Source of the DNA: Branchinecta lynchi
Taxonomy: Eukaryota; Arthropoda; Branchiopoda; Anostraca; Branchinectidae
Reading direction: 5' to 3'
Length of the DNA stretch: 64,000 nt
NCBI GenBank assembly: GCA_023053575.1
Contig: JAKZAP010000016.1
Coordinates: 8,366,046 to 8,430,045 of the forward strand
A program made the translations under genes and the position numbers. The notes beneath the pieces are model-generated. The model was not told where the DNA came from, did no database searches, and worked only from the letters and a program-made list of their open reading frames with translations. Positions 1 to 9,526 of this stretch are shown here, piece after piece. The first letter of the stretch is position 1, and each line of letters starts with the position of its first letter.

Positions 1-84
1 GATGCAGCCTTGACAACTGCAAACCGTATCTGACAAACATGCTAACTGTTCTTACAAGTGCCACAAGAGCTTTCAGCTCTTGTT
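1..84 (-). mobile_element. Family I element, B-end remnant
   Basis: Positions 51-84 read ACAAGTGCCACAAGAGC and then CTCTTGTT, which matches the B end of the family I elements described below (for example 17225-17250). Only this end is in the window; the body lies to the left. It abuts the interior of a hAT-like copy, so one element was inserted into or next to the other. Confidence 0.55.
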
Positions 85-792
85 ATACATAAGGAATACA
101 GAAGAAATGCAATTTTGTATGCTTTAGTTGGGCGTCGGTCGACTCATTGCCACATCGGGTTCGATTTATACGTCAGAAATCAAATTCTGCAAACTTTGTC
201 GGGCGCACCCGGGAAGTTCAAGTCTCGTCGGTACAACGGGTTATTTTTAAACGTCAGAAACCAACTTCTGTACAGTCCAGTCGGGCAAAACACAGAAGAA
301 TCAAATACTGTATGGTTTTATCGGGCGTCAGTATTCTCGTCGGCATATCAGGTTCTTTTTACACGTAAGAAATCAAAATCTGTAAACGTTCGTTAGGCGC
401 ATCCCGAAAGTTTTAAGTTTCGTCGGCACATCGGCTACTATTTACATGTAAGAAATAAAGATCTTTACAATGTATGGCAAAACACAGAAGAAATCAAATT
501 CTTAATGCCATTGTCGGGCGTCGGTATTCTTTCGGCACATCGGGTTATTTTTATACGTAAGAAATCAAATTCTAACATTTGTCGTGCACAAATTTTTACG
601 GAAAAAAATGCAGATTAAAATAATTTCGCATGCGCCGCTTGGTTCAACCTATTCTGGGTATAATCGTTGGAAGCTTTGCTTTTTAGCTAAAAGTAGAAAC
701 GAAAAGGCGAATGTGTGAATTTAGATATACGAGTTTACACTAAATGACCAATCTCAACTAATGCAATAAAATTAGATTGACGCAAAAATTTC

Positions 793-1523
793 AGCCAGTT
801 GGGTCTCCGGATTAACTCCGACAAAACGAAGAGCATGGCAACCAGCGACTCCCCTTTAAATCTGAGATGTGCAGGAAAGGACATCGAGCAAGTCCTGGAA
901 TTCAGATACTTAGGAAGCACCGTGGAAAAGGACGGCTCAAACGCCAGAGAAATTCAACTTCGCATTGGCCAAGCAAGCGGAGCCTTCAACCGCTTGAGAC
1001 CCGTCTGGAGATCCAGGAAATACTCCACAAAGCTGAAGCTGCGCCTGCTGAACAGTAATGTCCTGTCCATTCTGCTGTGTCACAGTGAATGTTGGAAGCT
1101 CAACATGCAGCAGGAGAAGAGGATTCTTGCCTTCGAGACGAATTGTCTCCGGAGAATCCTCAACATAACTTGGCAGCAGCGAGTATCGAACCAGGAGGTA
1201 CGCCGTCTCACTGGTCAGCCGCTGATAACAGACGTTATCCGAAAAAGAAGATGGCGATACTTGGGCCACGTCCTTCGCATGGACGAATCCAGGTTGCCAA
1301 ACAACATCTTCCATTGGCAACCAAAAGGAAGACGTCGAAGGGGACGACCGAGAAATACGATCCGTCGCACCTACCAGAGGGACCTTGCAAACGTCCACGC
1401 AAGTCTGCAACCTGAGTGGGAAGATGTCCTGGCGGCAGCCCACCAGAGGGAAGACTGGCGCCTATTCGTGGATGCCCTGGGTGCCTCTGGTGGCACAGGA
1501 GGATCTAAGGTCTAAGGTAAGGT
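793..1523 (+). pseudogene. 5'-truncated RTE-type LINE: C-terminal end of reverse transcriptase ORF
   Basis: An open frame runs from the left junction to TAA at 1513-1515 and gives about 240 residues. It carries the post-catalytic region of an RTE/BovB-like reverse transcriptase: LRINSDKTKSM, FRYLGSTVEKDG, the C-terminal LLNSNVLSILLCHSECWKL, FETNCLRRIL, RRWRYLGHVLRMDESR and GRPRNTIRR. The catalytic FADD box and the endonuclease are missing, as expected of a 5'-truncated copy. The 3' tail is a short TAAGG-type repeat (GTCTAAGGTAAGGTAA), typical of RTE elements. An AAAATTTC duplication flanks it at 785-792 and 1524-1531. The hAT copy at 10600 supplies the empty site. The ORF has no stops, so the insertion may be young. 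Confidence 0.85.
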
Positions 1524-1592
1524 AAAATTTCGCCTGCGGCGCATTTTCAAGTATTCTCTATTTGGAAGATCGGTATTTCATTAGATGTTATG

Positions 1593-3350
1593 GTATTAGA
1601 TGTTAAATTACAGGATTGGCTAGGAAAGAATGATAAGTTGAGTAGAGTCCAGGCAGTTTTCAGGGACGGGTATAGTACGGTTGACTAGATTTACACGTTG
1701 AGTATTCTAGTTAGGAAACATTTATCTGTAAGAAAGGGAAGGTTATACGTAGGTTTCGTGGATTTGAAAGGAGCGTTTGATAATGTAAAGCGAGGACTCT
1801 TAGTTAAGACCCTTATGGATATAGGATTGCCTGGTAAGCTAGTCAGGCTCATAATACAGATATACTCTAGTACATATTTTGTAGTTCGGGTAGGCAGGGA
1901 TTTGTCACGTAAAATTCGTTCCCGGAAGGGTGTTAAGCAGGGATGCACACTGTCGCCGAAACTGTTCTCCTTATATATCAATGATTTGGAAAACTTTTTG
2001 ATGAATAATGGAGCCCCCACGGTAAGCCTAGACGTGATAACGCTTTGTATGTTACTGTTTGCAGATGACATTGCCCTGATTGCAGATTCCCGACAATCTC
2101 TTCAAAAATTATTTGATATGTTAGAACAATACCTTCAAATTAAGGAATTAGAGCTGAACGCTAAGAAAACGGTGGTGGTGGTATTTCGGAAAGGGGGTAA
2201 GGTAGACCAGGAACCTCGGCTAAAATTCAAAGGTCAAGATCTAGAATATAGTGATGAATTTACATACCTAGGTTGTAAGTTGAAGTTTAATGGAAAATTT
2301 TCTAGTCAGTTTGATTTTAGTTGGAAAAAGGGAATACGTAGTATAAATATGGTTCTTAGGAGTAAGTTAAGTAGCATTGAAGATATGAAGCTACAGAACC
2401 ATGTGTTTAATACAAAGATTATCCGTGCTATGCATTACGGTTCTGATGTATGGGGTTTTGGTAGAAGTGAGAAGATAGAACAGCTACAGCTAAGATATTT
2501 TAAGAGAATTTTAGGTGTTAGTAATACAACGAGTACAGTAGTCATAACAGGAGATCTAGGACTATCAAGCCTACGGCGTAAGCGATGGATAAGTATGCTA
2601 GGGCTATGGGAGAAGTTATTGCAATTACCGCGTATTAGAATAGTTAAAGCAGCTTATAAGGAATGTATAAGGGACGAGTCGTCAGACTCTTGAACAAATA
2701 ATATTAAGGACATATTAGATAATTGTGGTTTTTCAATTTGGTGGAACGCAGGTGATGGACCAGGACTACCTGTTGGAGAGGTTGCACGTGCGGTGGCAGG
2801 TAGACTTTTGGACCAGGAAATTCAAGCATGGCACCTGGCAAAAAGTCTGTCACCTTCTTTAAGGTTTTATACTTCAGCCAAAGAGACATGGGGGGAAGAG
2901 GTTTATTTTAAGGCTGGGATTAAGTGGGTTGATCTAAGAATTTTAATTAGTTGCCGGGCTGATTGTTTGTCACTGGGAAAACGGAGGAAATATTTGGGGA
3001 ATAAATTAGGACATACTGGTCCCTACTTTTGCCCTATGTGTGGTAGCGAGAATGAGAATTTGTTACATCTGATGTGTGAATGCCGTGAGCTAGGTGACCT
3101 GCGGGTTGAGGTTTTTGGGAATGTAACTACAATAAATGATGAAGTATGGATGATGAGCGTTATTGGAAGTAAGTGTTTTCAAGATTTGAAGAGGCTGGTA
3201 AGGTTCCTAAAAATAGCTTTAGCCCACAGAGAGAATTTCCTTTAGTTTAGTTCTACTATTTCGTTCAAGTGTTCTCTTTTTTTTTGTAACCATTTTTGCC
3301 GTGGCCTCAGGCTTTTTGAGCAATAAATTCTATTTTCTTCTAGTCTATAG
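1593..3350 (+). pseudogene. 5'-truncated LINE with RT and C-terminal zinc knuckle, two in-frame stops
   Basis: One reading frame spans 1611-3245, broken only by TAG at 1686-1688 and TGA at 2691-2693. It begins in the RT fingers (VQAVFRDGYSTVD, then VGFVDLKGAFDNVKRG), continues through GVKQGCTLSPKLFSLYINDL and the catalytic LLFADDIALIADS box (2055-2095 region), then FTYLGCKLKFNG. It ends with a knuckle of the form CPMCGSENENLLHLMCEC (about 3031-3085) and the stop at 3243-3245. The apurinic endonuclease half is absent. A polyadenylation-like AATAAA at 3321 lies near the 3' end. The boundary to the host hAT copy is approximate. The clade is a Jockey/I/L2-type non-LTR element, not further assignable by eye. 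A shorter relative is at 6291-6655. Confidence 0.85.
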
Positions 3351-3501
3351 TTGGCGTTTCAGGATTGACATTCTTGGGGGTTTGAAACACATTGAAAGCT
3401 AGAACTTGTATGGTAGGTAAAGCAAAATGTTTCCGGAAGAAAGGCAGATTAAAAAAAAATCCCCCCCCCCCCCCAAAGGTAAAAGGCTAGTGACTCCCCT
3501 G

Positions 3502-3743
3502 CCAAACTTGGCCTGTACTTTGCCAGTGAATCCTCATAGGAAGTTTTCCGACGCGCGAGAGAGGTTTCGCCTGTATGGATAAAGGGATAGGGTAGGGACT
3601 GGTATAGCCACCTTTTTTTTTTCGGAAACTTGTCGACAAATTTAATTAAATCGTTCACCAGACAGTTGCTGGATGCATTCTGTCTTTTTGGCCCAGTTAA
3701 TGCTGGTTAGGACTTTGAAGATAACTAAACTGATCGCATACAC
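3502..3743. other. Unassigned 240-bp stretch
   Basis: This lies between the hAT right end and a family II element. I see no coding frame with recognisable content and no repeat ends. If J-domain gene A continues on the minus strand, its 3' exon could lie here or beyond the window, but I cannot identify one. Confidence 0.4.
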
Positions 3744-4951
3744 TTTTTGGGATCCCAAAACGTAAGTTGAGGGATACCTATGACATCGCAAAAGTTGTCC
3801 GTCCGTCTGTAAGCACGATAACTCTCGAAGGGAATGAGATATTTTGATGAAACTTGGTATGAGGATTGTTTGCGTCAAGGGTAAGGTCGAGTTCGTAGAT
3901 GGGCTCTGTGGCCCTATATTTGGGGGTGGGAGAGGGGGTTCAATTTAAGGGACAAACAAAATATGTTTAAACAGCTAATGTGATAGTCGATTATGGGGTA
4001 AGAAGACATGCTGAGCACGATGGTGACACTCATTTTCTCGCCGGACAAGTAGTTCGTCCGGAATCCGGCAAAAACCGGAAAGTTTGTTAAAAGTAAAAGT
4101 TTCATTTGAAGTTGATTAAATGTTTGATTTAGGGGTAAGAAGACATGCTGAGCACGATGGTGAAAAGCATTTTCTCGCTGGACGAGTAGTTCGTCCGGAA
4201 TCCGGCAAAAGCCGGAAAGTTGGTTAAAAGTAAAAGTTTCATTTGAACTTGATTCAATGTTTGATATAGGGGTAAGAAGACATGCTAAGCCTGATGGTGA
4301 AAATCATTTTGTCGCCGGACAAGCAGTTCGTCCGGAATCCGGCCAAAACCGGAAAGTTGGTTAAAAGTAACAGTTTCATTTGAAGTTGATTAAATGTTTG
4401 ATTTATGGGTAAGAAGACATGCTGAACCCGATGGTGAAAACCATTTTCTCGCCGGGCAACTAGTTCGCCTGTAATCCGGCCAAAACCGGAAAATATGTTA
4501 ATAAGTAAAAGCTTATCTGAAGTTGATTAGATGATATATATAGGGGTAAGAAGAGACGATGAGTCTGTATATAATGCTCATTTTTTACCAGGACATATAA
4601 TTAGTCCGGAATCTGGTTGTACCCACATTTTTTTTAAGTCAAAATTTTGTTTACAGTTGATTAGATTTCTTTATAGGGATAAGGAGACACACCGGCTTCG
4701 TTTCTGAATTTTTCTATTTTTGCTGGACTAGTAGTTCGCTCGGAATTCGGGCGAAACCGCAAATTTGGCAGTAGTAAAGCAGGAAGTTTCGGTCAATATC
4801 GTCAAAATAGATATGGCTTATAGAGGTATAGATAGGTAGATAGAATATCTGAACTCGGTTTTCTCTGATGATTAGCCTGGCGAAGACAAGACCGAATTGT
4901 CTGGATCAAATCTTAGATTTTTGGGATCCCATCGACACCTTTGGTCTTGTT
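3744..4951 (+). mobile_element. Family II non-autonomous element (copy IIa)
   Basis: The A end is TTTTTGGGATCCCAAAACG at 3744, a perfect GGGATCCC palindrome. It is followed by a GTCCGTCCGTCTGT tract and the motif AAGTTTCATC (in reverse: GATGAAACTTGG). The core is tandem units of about 130-140 bp (3975-4750), each with GGTAAGAAGACATGCTGA, GTTCGTCCGGAATCCGG and AACCGGAAAGTT. The B end is TTTTGGGATCCCATCGACAC followed by CTTTGGTCTTGTT, ending at 4951. No protein is encoded. The architecture resembles Helentron-associated elements: asymmetric inverted motif, hairpin and tandem core. Confidence 0.75.
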
Positions 4952-5039
4952 GTTTATCTTTATTAGGTTCGAAAGTTGCAACAGCAAGTCTTCTCACCCT
5001 ATATCGACTATACCATTGGATTTTAAAATTCATTATAAA

Positions 5040-5422
5040 CTTCCAGATTCCGGGCGAACTACTTGACCGGCGAAAAAATATTTTTCATATTCGGATTCAG
5101 CATGTCCTCTTACCCCAGAATCGAACATCTAATCAACTTCAGATTCAACGGGTTTACCCCTAAATCGACTATCTCATTCGGTTTTAAAAAATATTTATTC
5201 CGCCCCTTAATTTGAAACCCCTCCCCTAAATAAACAGCTTTGGGGCCCGTCTACGAACATACTACGACCTGTCCCTTGACCCAAAGATCCCTAACACCAA
5301 GTTTCATCAAAATATCTCATTCCCTTCGAGAGTTATCGTGCTCACAGACGGACGGATAGACGGACAACGTTTACGAAGTCATAGGTGTCCCTCCACTTAG
5401 GTTTATGGATCCCAAAAAAAAA
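5040..5422 (-). mobile_element. Family II element, truncated inverted copy (IIb)
   Basis: Read on the minus strand, this carries the family II A end (GGGATCCATAAACC, degenerate palindrome at 5407-5422), the GTCCGTCTATCCGTCC tract and the GATGAAACTTGG motif, then two core units. The B half is missing. It abuts exon 2 of J-domain gene A within about 10 bp, so it probably sits just inside that gene's second intron. Confidence 0.65.
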
Positions 5423-5432
5423 TTCGGCTAAC

Positions 5433-5623
5433 CTCCTATCTCCAGAACGGGGAATGAAACTCCGGTCTCTGAACAAGCCAAAGAATACAAAATGGAACAA
5501 TCCAAAAGGTTCATCATCGTCATCATAATGATCATCGCTGCCGTCATCCGCCATTCCGCGATCGTACAAGCTCCGCCTCCTTTCATCACTGAGCACCTCG
5601 TAGGCTTTTTGTATCTCCTGAAA
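5433..5623 (-). CDS. J-domain protein A, exon 2
   Basis: On the minus strand a pyrimidine-rich acceptor (TTTTTATTTCAG) precedes an open frame starting FQEIQKAYEVLSDERRRSLYDRG. This is helix III-IV of a J-domain: the EIxxAYEVLSD...R..YDRG signature that completes the N-terminal half encoded at 7891-8022. An acidic stretch follows (DDGSDDHYDDDDEP) and then an F-rich segment (FGLFHFVFFGLF). The intron before it is phase 0. A donor-like GTTAGC at 5427-5432 would leave 191 nt, ending in phase 2, the same phase as gene B exon 2. No third exon is seen before the left edge. The gene may be truncated, or its last exon may lie outside or have been displaced by the family II insertions. Confidence 0.75.
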
Positions 5624-5667
5624 CTGAAATAAAAATAGCTAGTTTTTTTCCTCCACTGTCGAAGTTT

Positions 5668-5930
5668 CATTGACAGTGCAAACGGAAAAATTGCAAAGTT
5701 TTTCTAGAGCTGTATTTCGGCCCTTCTTGGCAAGGGTCCTCTTTAGGCTCAAGCTGGAAAATGAATTATTCATCCTTTTTTACCGCAAGTTCATTTTCCA
5801 GCTTGAGCGGTTTAAGCCTGAAGAGGGCCCTTGCCAAGAAGGGCCAGAATATAGCTCGAATAAAATTCAGCTGACCTATCCGTTTTGCACTGTCAAATAC
5901 GATTCGCAGTCAGCTTGGGCTGAAGGAATA
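5668..5930. mobile_element. Mutator-like foldback element (family IV), copy a
   Basis: Two long arms are inverted copies of each other. The left arm has TATTTCGGCCCTTCTTGGCA, then AGGGTCCTC and GGCTCAAGCTGGAAAATGAA. The right arm begins with TTCATTTTCCAGCTTGAG and has GAGGGCCCTTGCCAAGAAGG. The right terminus ends ...GCTTGGGCTGAAGGAATATTTA, the family terminus. The left arm is degraded beyond GTGCAAACGG. It is non-coding. Confidence 0.75.
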
Positions 5931-5968
5931 TTTATCTATTATGATTTTCAAAATCATAATAGATAAAT
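5930..5968. repeat. Perfect 39-bp palindrome
   Basis: ATTTATCTATTATGATTTT, a central C, then the exact reverse complement. It overlaps the right tip of the foldback element and is AT-rich, so it could extrude as a cruciform. Confidence 0.9.
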
Positions 5969-6290
5969 CTGATTTTGCAAACGTTATGGATTAAATGTAT
6001 GCACAACAAGCATTGCCCGGAAGAGCCAACAAAAGCATCTGCTGACCGATATCATGATGACAAACAAAAATTCAGCAGATGTTTTATCGCCAAGTTTCGG
6101 CATAACGTCGGCAATAACATTTTGGAAAACATAACATAACAGCTTACTTCCTAAGCTTTATCTGTTGAAACCTCACATTCTTGTGTTATCTTTTATGAAA
6201 CTTCTGATAGTGTAGTCGGTGAATGGACCGATCGCATGATAAAATCTAGGTTGTCACTGCGCAAACCTACAGATTTCTTCCGGATTTTTC

Positions 6291-6655
6291 GTTCTAAATA
6301 ATGAGGATATATGCCACCTTTTGTTTGATTGTAGAGAGTTACGGGGACTAAGGGAGGAGATTTTCGGGGTGAGGGGAACTGATAAGAAATGGATTATTAA
6401 AATGATGGGAAGTAAAGATTTTAAAGAAACAAGAAATGTTGGGAAGTTCCTCAAGTTAGCTTTTAAACACCGGAAAGATTTCTTCTGATCGAGAAGTTGT
6501 ATTTTTAGAGTTAATAAAGTATTCAGGGTAAATTAAAAATATTAAGAGTGTGTTAGTGTGTATATACACATGTAAGATTGTTTACTTTTTGTTTTGTTTT
6601 GTTGCATGATGGCCTGATCACTTTAATGTGCAAATAAATCATTCATTCATTCATT
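6291..6655 (+). pseudogene. LINE 3' fragment: C-terminal knuckle and tail
   Basis: An open stretch LNNEDICHLLFDCRELRGLR... runs to TGA at 6486-6488. It aligns with the C-terminus of the LINE at 1593-3350 (LLHLMCECRELGDLR..., then GSK.F...VGKFLKLAFKHRKDFF). A 3' UTR and a terminal CATT/ATTC simple repeat (6636-6655) follow. The first CxxC of the knuckle is missing. Confidence 0.8.
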
Positions 6656-7447
6656 CATATAGTGTAGCCCACTGAAAACTCAGCTTAAAGATGACCTTAA
6701 AATATGCTATTTCTGCTTAAAACAAGGTCTGTTCTCTATTTCCTCACATCTGTAACTCTGGTTTATCAACCTAGCCGTATCCGGTGTCCCGTATTCTGTA
6801 TATAGTACGAACTCACGATCACTCAGGATTTACCGGTCGGATTTTCATCGCTTTTACCATCAAGTTGAGAAATCTCAACTTGTCCGTAAGGAATTGAAGA
6901 TGGTACCGAAAATCAAGACATTCCAGTCCGCGAGCGCAGGACCCTGGTCGTCATCGTGAAATCAGGGTTGCCATGAGCTCGACTCATAAAAGTGTCACAA
7001 TTGCTTTTTGACGCCTCGAATTTTGTGTGTGTATTCCATTGCACAATGCGCAAAATTGGCAATAACTGAATTTGTAACAAACATTTTTAAAACATTTTTT
7101 AACTGTTACATCACAGTTTTGTAACAAAATTTAATCTGAAATGAGCTTTATTTAAGGCTTCAAGCTGTTTTTGTGTACAAAGTCAAAGTAAAGTACATGT
7201 TTTGGGGGCGGTAATCCGTCACTTTAGTAAAGTAAATGAAAAAGTGCTTTTCTAACCTAAAAAGTGCCATTCGTAAGAAAAGGTGTCACTTTCAGAGAAA
7301 AGGTGTCACCCAGAGACAAAAAGTGTCAAAAAACACCAGAAGTGTCACACTTGGCAACACTGCGTGAAATCCAATGAAGAATTTCCACCAAATCGGCTAG
7401 AGAAACAATGACAATCACACTTGACACCTTGGGATAGGTTCTTTTAA
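6656..7447. other. Intronic region with reiterated GTGTCAC
   Basis: No coding signal. Segment 6880-6960 resembles 36060-36180 (both contain ATTCCAGTCCG and GGACCCTG.TCGTC), so it is part of an unnamed dispersed repeat. Between 7255 and 7350 the heptamer GTGTCAC or a near match recurs about five times at 15-30-bp spacing. Confidence 0.4.
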
Positions 7448-7476
7448 GGGGGGGGGGGGGGGGGGGGGGGGGGGGT
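7448..7476 (+). repeat. 29-base poly-G run
   Basis: Uninterrupted G run followed after 17 bp by a second run of about 14 G. It lies in the intron of J-domain gene A. The exact length may be a sequencing or assembly artefact. Confidence 0.8.
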
Positions 7477-7565
7477 AACAGTGGCGCCATCGGGGAGGGG
7501 GGGGGGGGTAAAAATCTGAGGCGTTTTTTATTTATACACTGTAAAACGAAACCTTGCAGTATTTT

Positions 7566-7760
7566 ATTAGAATCTAGAAGAAATTCCAACACGATCCGGC
7601 CAGCGCTGTACAAGATTTGAATGAATTGCGCTTTTTGTCTTGGAGTCTGCATGTGCAAACGTCCAAAAACGAACATCCCTATTTGGGGGCCATGTCTGTA
7701 AATGCATTCTCCATGGCGTGTTCAAGTATGGTTTCATTGTTGAGGTGTCCTGTAAGGTCA
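7566..7760 (-). repeat. Segment duplicated in inverted orientation at 9219-9350
   Basis: The minus strand reads GGACACCTCAACAATGAAAC...CATACTTGA...TTTGCACATGCAGACTCC...GCGCAATTCATTCAAATC...TGGCCGGATCGTG. The plus strand at 9219-9350 has the same blocks in the same order but lacks about 60 bp between CATACTTGA and TTTGCACATG. Neither copy gives a recognisable protein. Confidence 0.7.
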
Positions 7761-7890
7761 GGCCCGCCGGTCTTCAGATTTCCACGCTATTCACCAGGTC
7801 CCAGTAACCCTATTCAAGACCTAGCCTTCTCCACCACCCTCGAAAGCACATCACTCGAATCTCATGCGCTGCCGACCATGCAATATCTAC

Positions 7891-8022
7891 CTTTTCCTTT
7901 CCATCCGGATTCTTGTCGGGATGATACTGCAAAGCTAACTGTTTGTAAGCTTTCTTAATTTCCTCCTTCGTTGAGGGAACCGTCAAACCAAGTACTTCGT
8001 AGTGCTTTAACTGGGGCGGCAT
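7891..8022 (-). CDS. J-domain protein A, exon 1 (HSP40-type N-terminus)
   Basis: ATG at 8020-8022 on the minus strand opens 44 codons: [20 protein letters not shown], then [20 protein letters not shown] and GKEK. This is the first half of a J-domain: the YEVLGL start, helix [17 protein letters not shown], and the essential HPD tripeptide at residues 34-36, which stimulates Hsp70 ATPase. The exon ends exactly at a codon boundary (AAAG|GTAGAT), a phase-0 intron. Helix III-IV is supplied by 5433-5623. With the J-domain at the extreme N-terminus and no G/F-rich or zinc domain seen, this would be a type III (DNAJC-like) co-chaperone. The paralogue at 60293-60421 has the same split. Confidence 0.85.
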
Positions 8023-9163
8023 TGTTTAGCCTGAAAAGATACTAGATCAGGCCGAAAATGGTGACGTTCAGTGCCGAGTCTTTGGCGATTTAGTGCCGCC
8101 AAAACCCAAATATTTCCGCGAAGCGAACAAAATTCGACTTGGGAGTTGGAATGGCCCGGCGCTACTTTCTTTCGCTAGCGACGCGGAATTCACCTAGCGA
8201 ATCCTTACCCGTGTTTTGTGGGCACCAAGCTTAAATCTTTATAAATATATCGACACAAACGACATTTTTCAACTTTTACAGGAACAACGAAAAACCTTTC
8301 AGGCTTAGTCCAGGAGGGGCCTGAAATAACTCTAATTCGAGAAAAATGTCGCTTTAACCTTTTGGAAAGAAACTGTCGATATCTCGATTGGTTCCTGATC
8401 GATCTGCGGGTATCGTTAATGACCGGGCTCCACTGCGGACAGACTTGTTCGTAAATTGGTTTTAAGACATTTTTAAGACCGGTTTTTAAGACGTTTAGGA
8501 CGCTCTACTCTCATTGGTTGTTCATAGACAACAGTTTGTTCATGGACAACATGGCCCAGCCAGCACATGACACTCTAAATTCTTTTTCTTTTCTGGCCGA
8601 TGAATGAAAAATTGTATATGTGGGTGCCGCGCATAAAGGACAGCTCGTACTTATGACAGTACTTTATTTGTACTTCAGTAGTATTTCCGTTCATTCTCGT
8701 TTCCGAGATTCTTCATTCATAATAGTATCCTATATCTTCTATTAGGAATACACTGATTATCATGCTTGCCAAGCTTCTTCTCTCTAGGTGACGTATCATG
8801 CACCCGGTCATTGTTTCTGAGGATCTTATTCGTCAGCATACCGGTTATGCAAATTTTGCCATCCGAGGCAAGGCACACGGAAAGAGGCAAACAACAGCCT
8901 AAGCCGTGTGTAATTTTCTGTAAGCATAGCTTAGCAGTAAGGTGGTCAACTATTTCAAAACATCTCAGCAGAAAAATTATGTAGTGCGAGGTGTCCTTTA
9001 AACAATAGCTGAAAACGGAAAAAAAGTCAGCTATGATGTTCGCAAGCAAAATATATATTTGGCCTATGACAACAATGTATATGTCTGGCGTTAGCCTACC
9101 ACTCTATATATATGTTAGCGACGCCGAATTCGCCTAAGCGAATCCGAATCCGCGCTTCAAGCT
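8023..9163. other. Upstream region of gene A, dispersed repeats
   Basis: Segment 8530-8630 (ACAACATGGCCCAGCCAGCA...TTTTCTGGCCGATGAATGAA) matches 49840-50280 and is the empty site for the hAT MITE there. GCGACGC.GAATTC.CCTA occurs at 8188-8208 and again at 9118-9138. A minus-strand ORF (8717-9049, 110 residues) contains HGLGCCLPLSVCLASDGKIC but resembles nothing I know. No promoter element is evident. Confidence 0.4.
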
Positions 9164-9218
9164 TTGATCATATCTCGATCGATTCCTGATCGATTTGTGA
9201 GTATGCTATCATATATTA

Positions 9219-9362
9219 AAGGACACCTGAACAATGAAACCATACTTGATAGGTTTGCACATGCAGACTCCAAGACAAAAAGCGCAATTCATTCAAATCT
9301 TGTACAGCACTGGCCGGATCGTTTAGAATTTCTTCTAGATATACGTTTGGGCTTAACTGGTT
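9219..9362 (+). repeat. Second copy of the 7566-7760 segment
   Basis: This is inverted relative to the first copy and lacks its middle. It is open in one frame (GHLNNETILDRFAHADSKTK..., stop at 9362-9364), but the other copy is not, so coding function is unsupported. Confidence 0.6.
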
Positions 9363-9526
9363 AAAAAATATTCCAGAAGAAGGGTTGGAGACATTTGTTC
9401 ATTTCTTAAATTGTTCGGTACTGAAGTAAGGACAGATGCAAAATGGAGCAAAACTCACAGCTTGGAAACACTATTTCGTATTTGAATTCGGTTTTCAGCA
9501 GGCAATGTTAACGGAAGTCGTACGGA

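Larger units (their letters stand above)
85..3501 (+). mobile_element. hAT-like non-autonomous element, left-truncated copy with two nested LINEs
   Basis: The interior (85-792, 1532-1590 and 3350-3501) aligns segment by segment with the complete element at 9527-11166. Shared landmarks are the tandem GTCGGGCGTCGGT / GTCGGCACATCGG blocks, a segment with TTTCGCCTGCGGCGCATTTT, and a right end with a C-run, AAAGGTAAAAGGC and the terminal TAGTGACTCCCCTG (3488-3501). Two LINE fragments interrupt it at 793-1523 and about 1593-3350. The left terminal repeat is not visible. No transposase is encoded. Confidence 0.8.
5624..7890 (-). other. Intron of J-domain gene A
   Basis: This is the 2.27-kb interval between the donor at 7889-7890 (GTAGAT on the minus strand) and the acceptor at 5624-5625. 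It contains a Mutator-like foldback, a perfect palindrome, a LINE 3' fragment and a 29-base G run. Confidence 0.7.

Noticed and set aside
7326..7676. Proline-rich ORF
   Set aside because: The proline stretch is the reading of poly-G/C runs.
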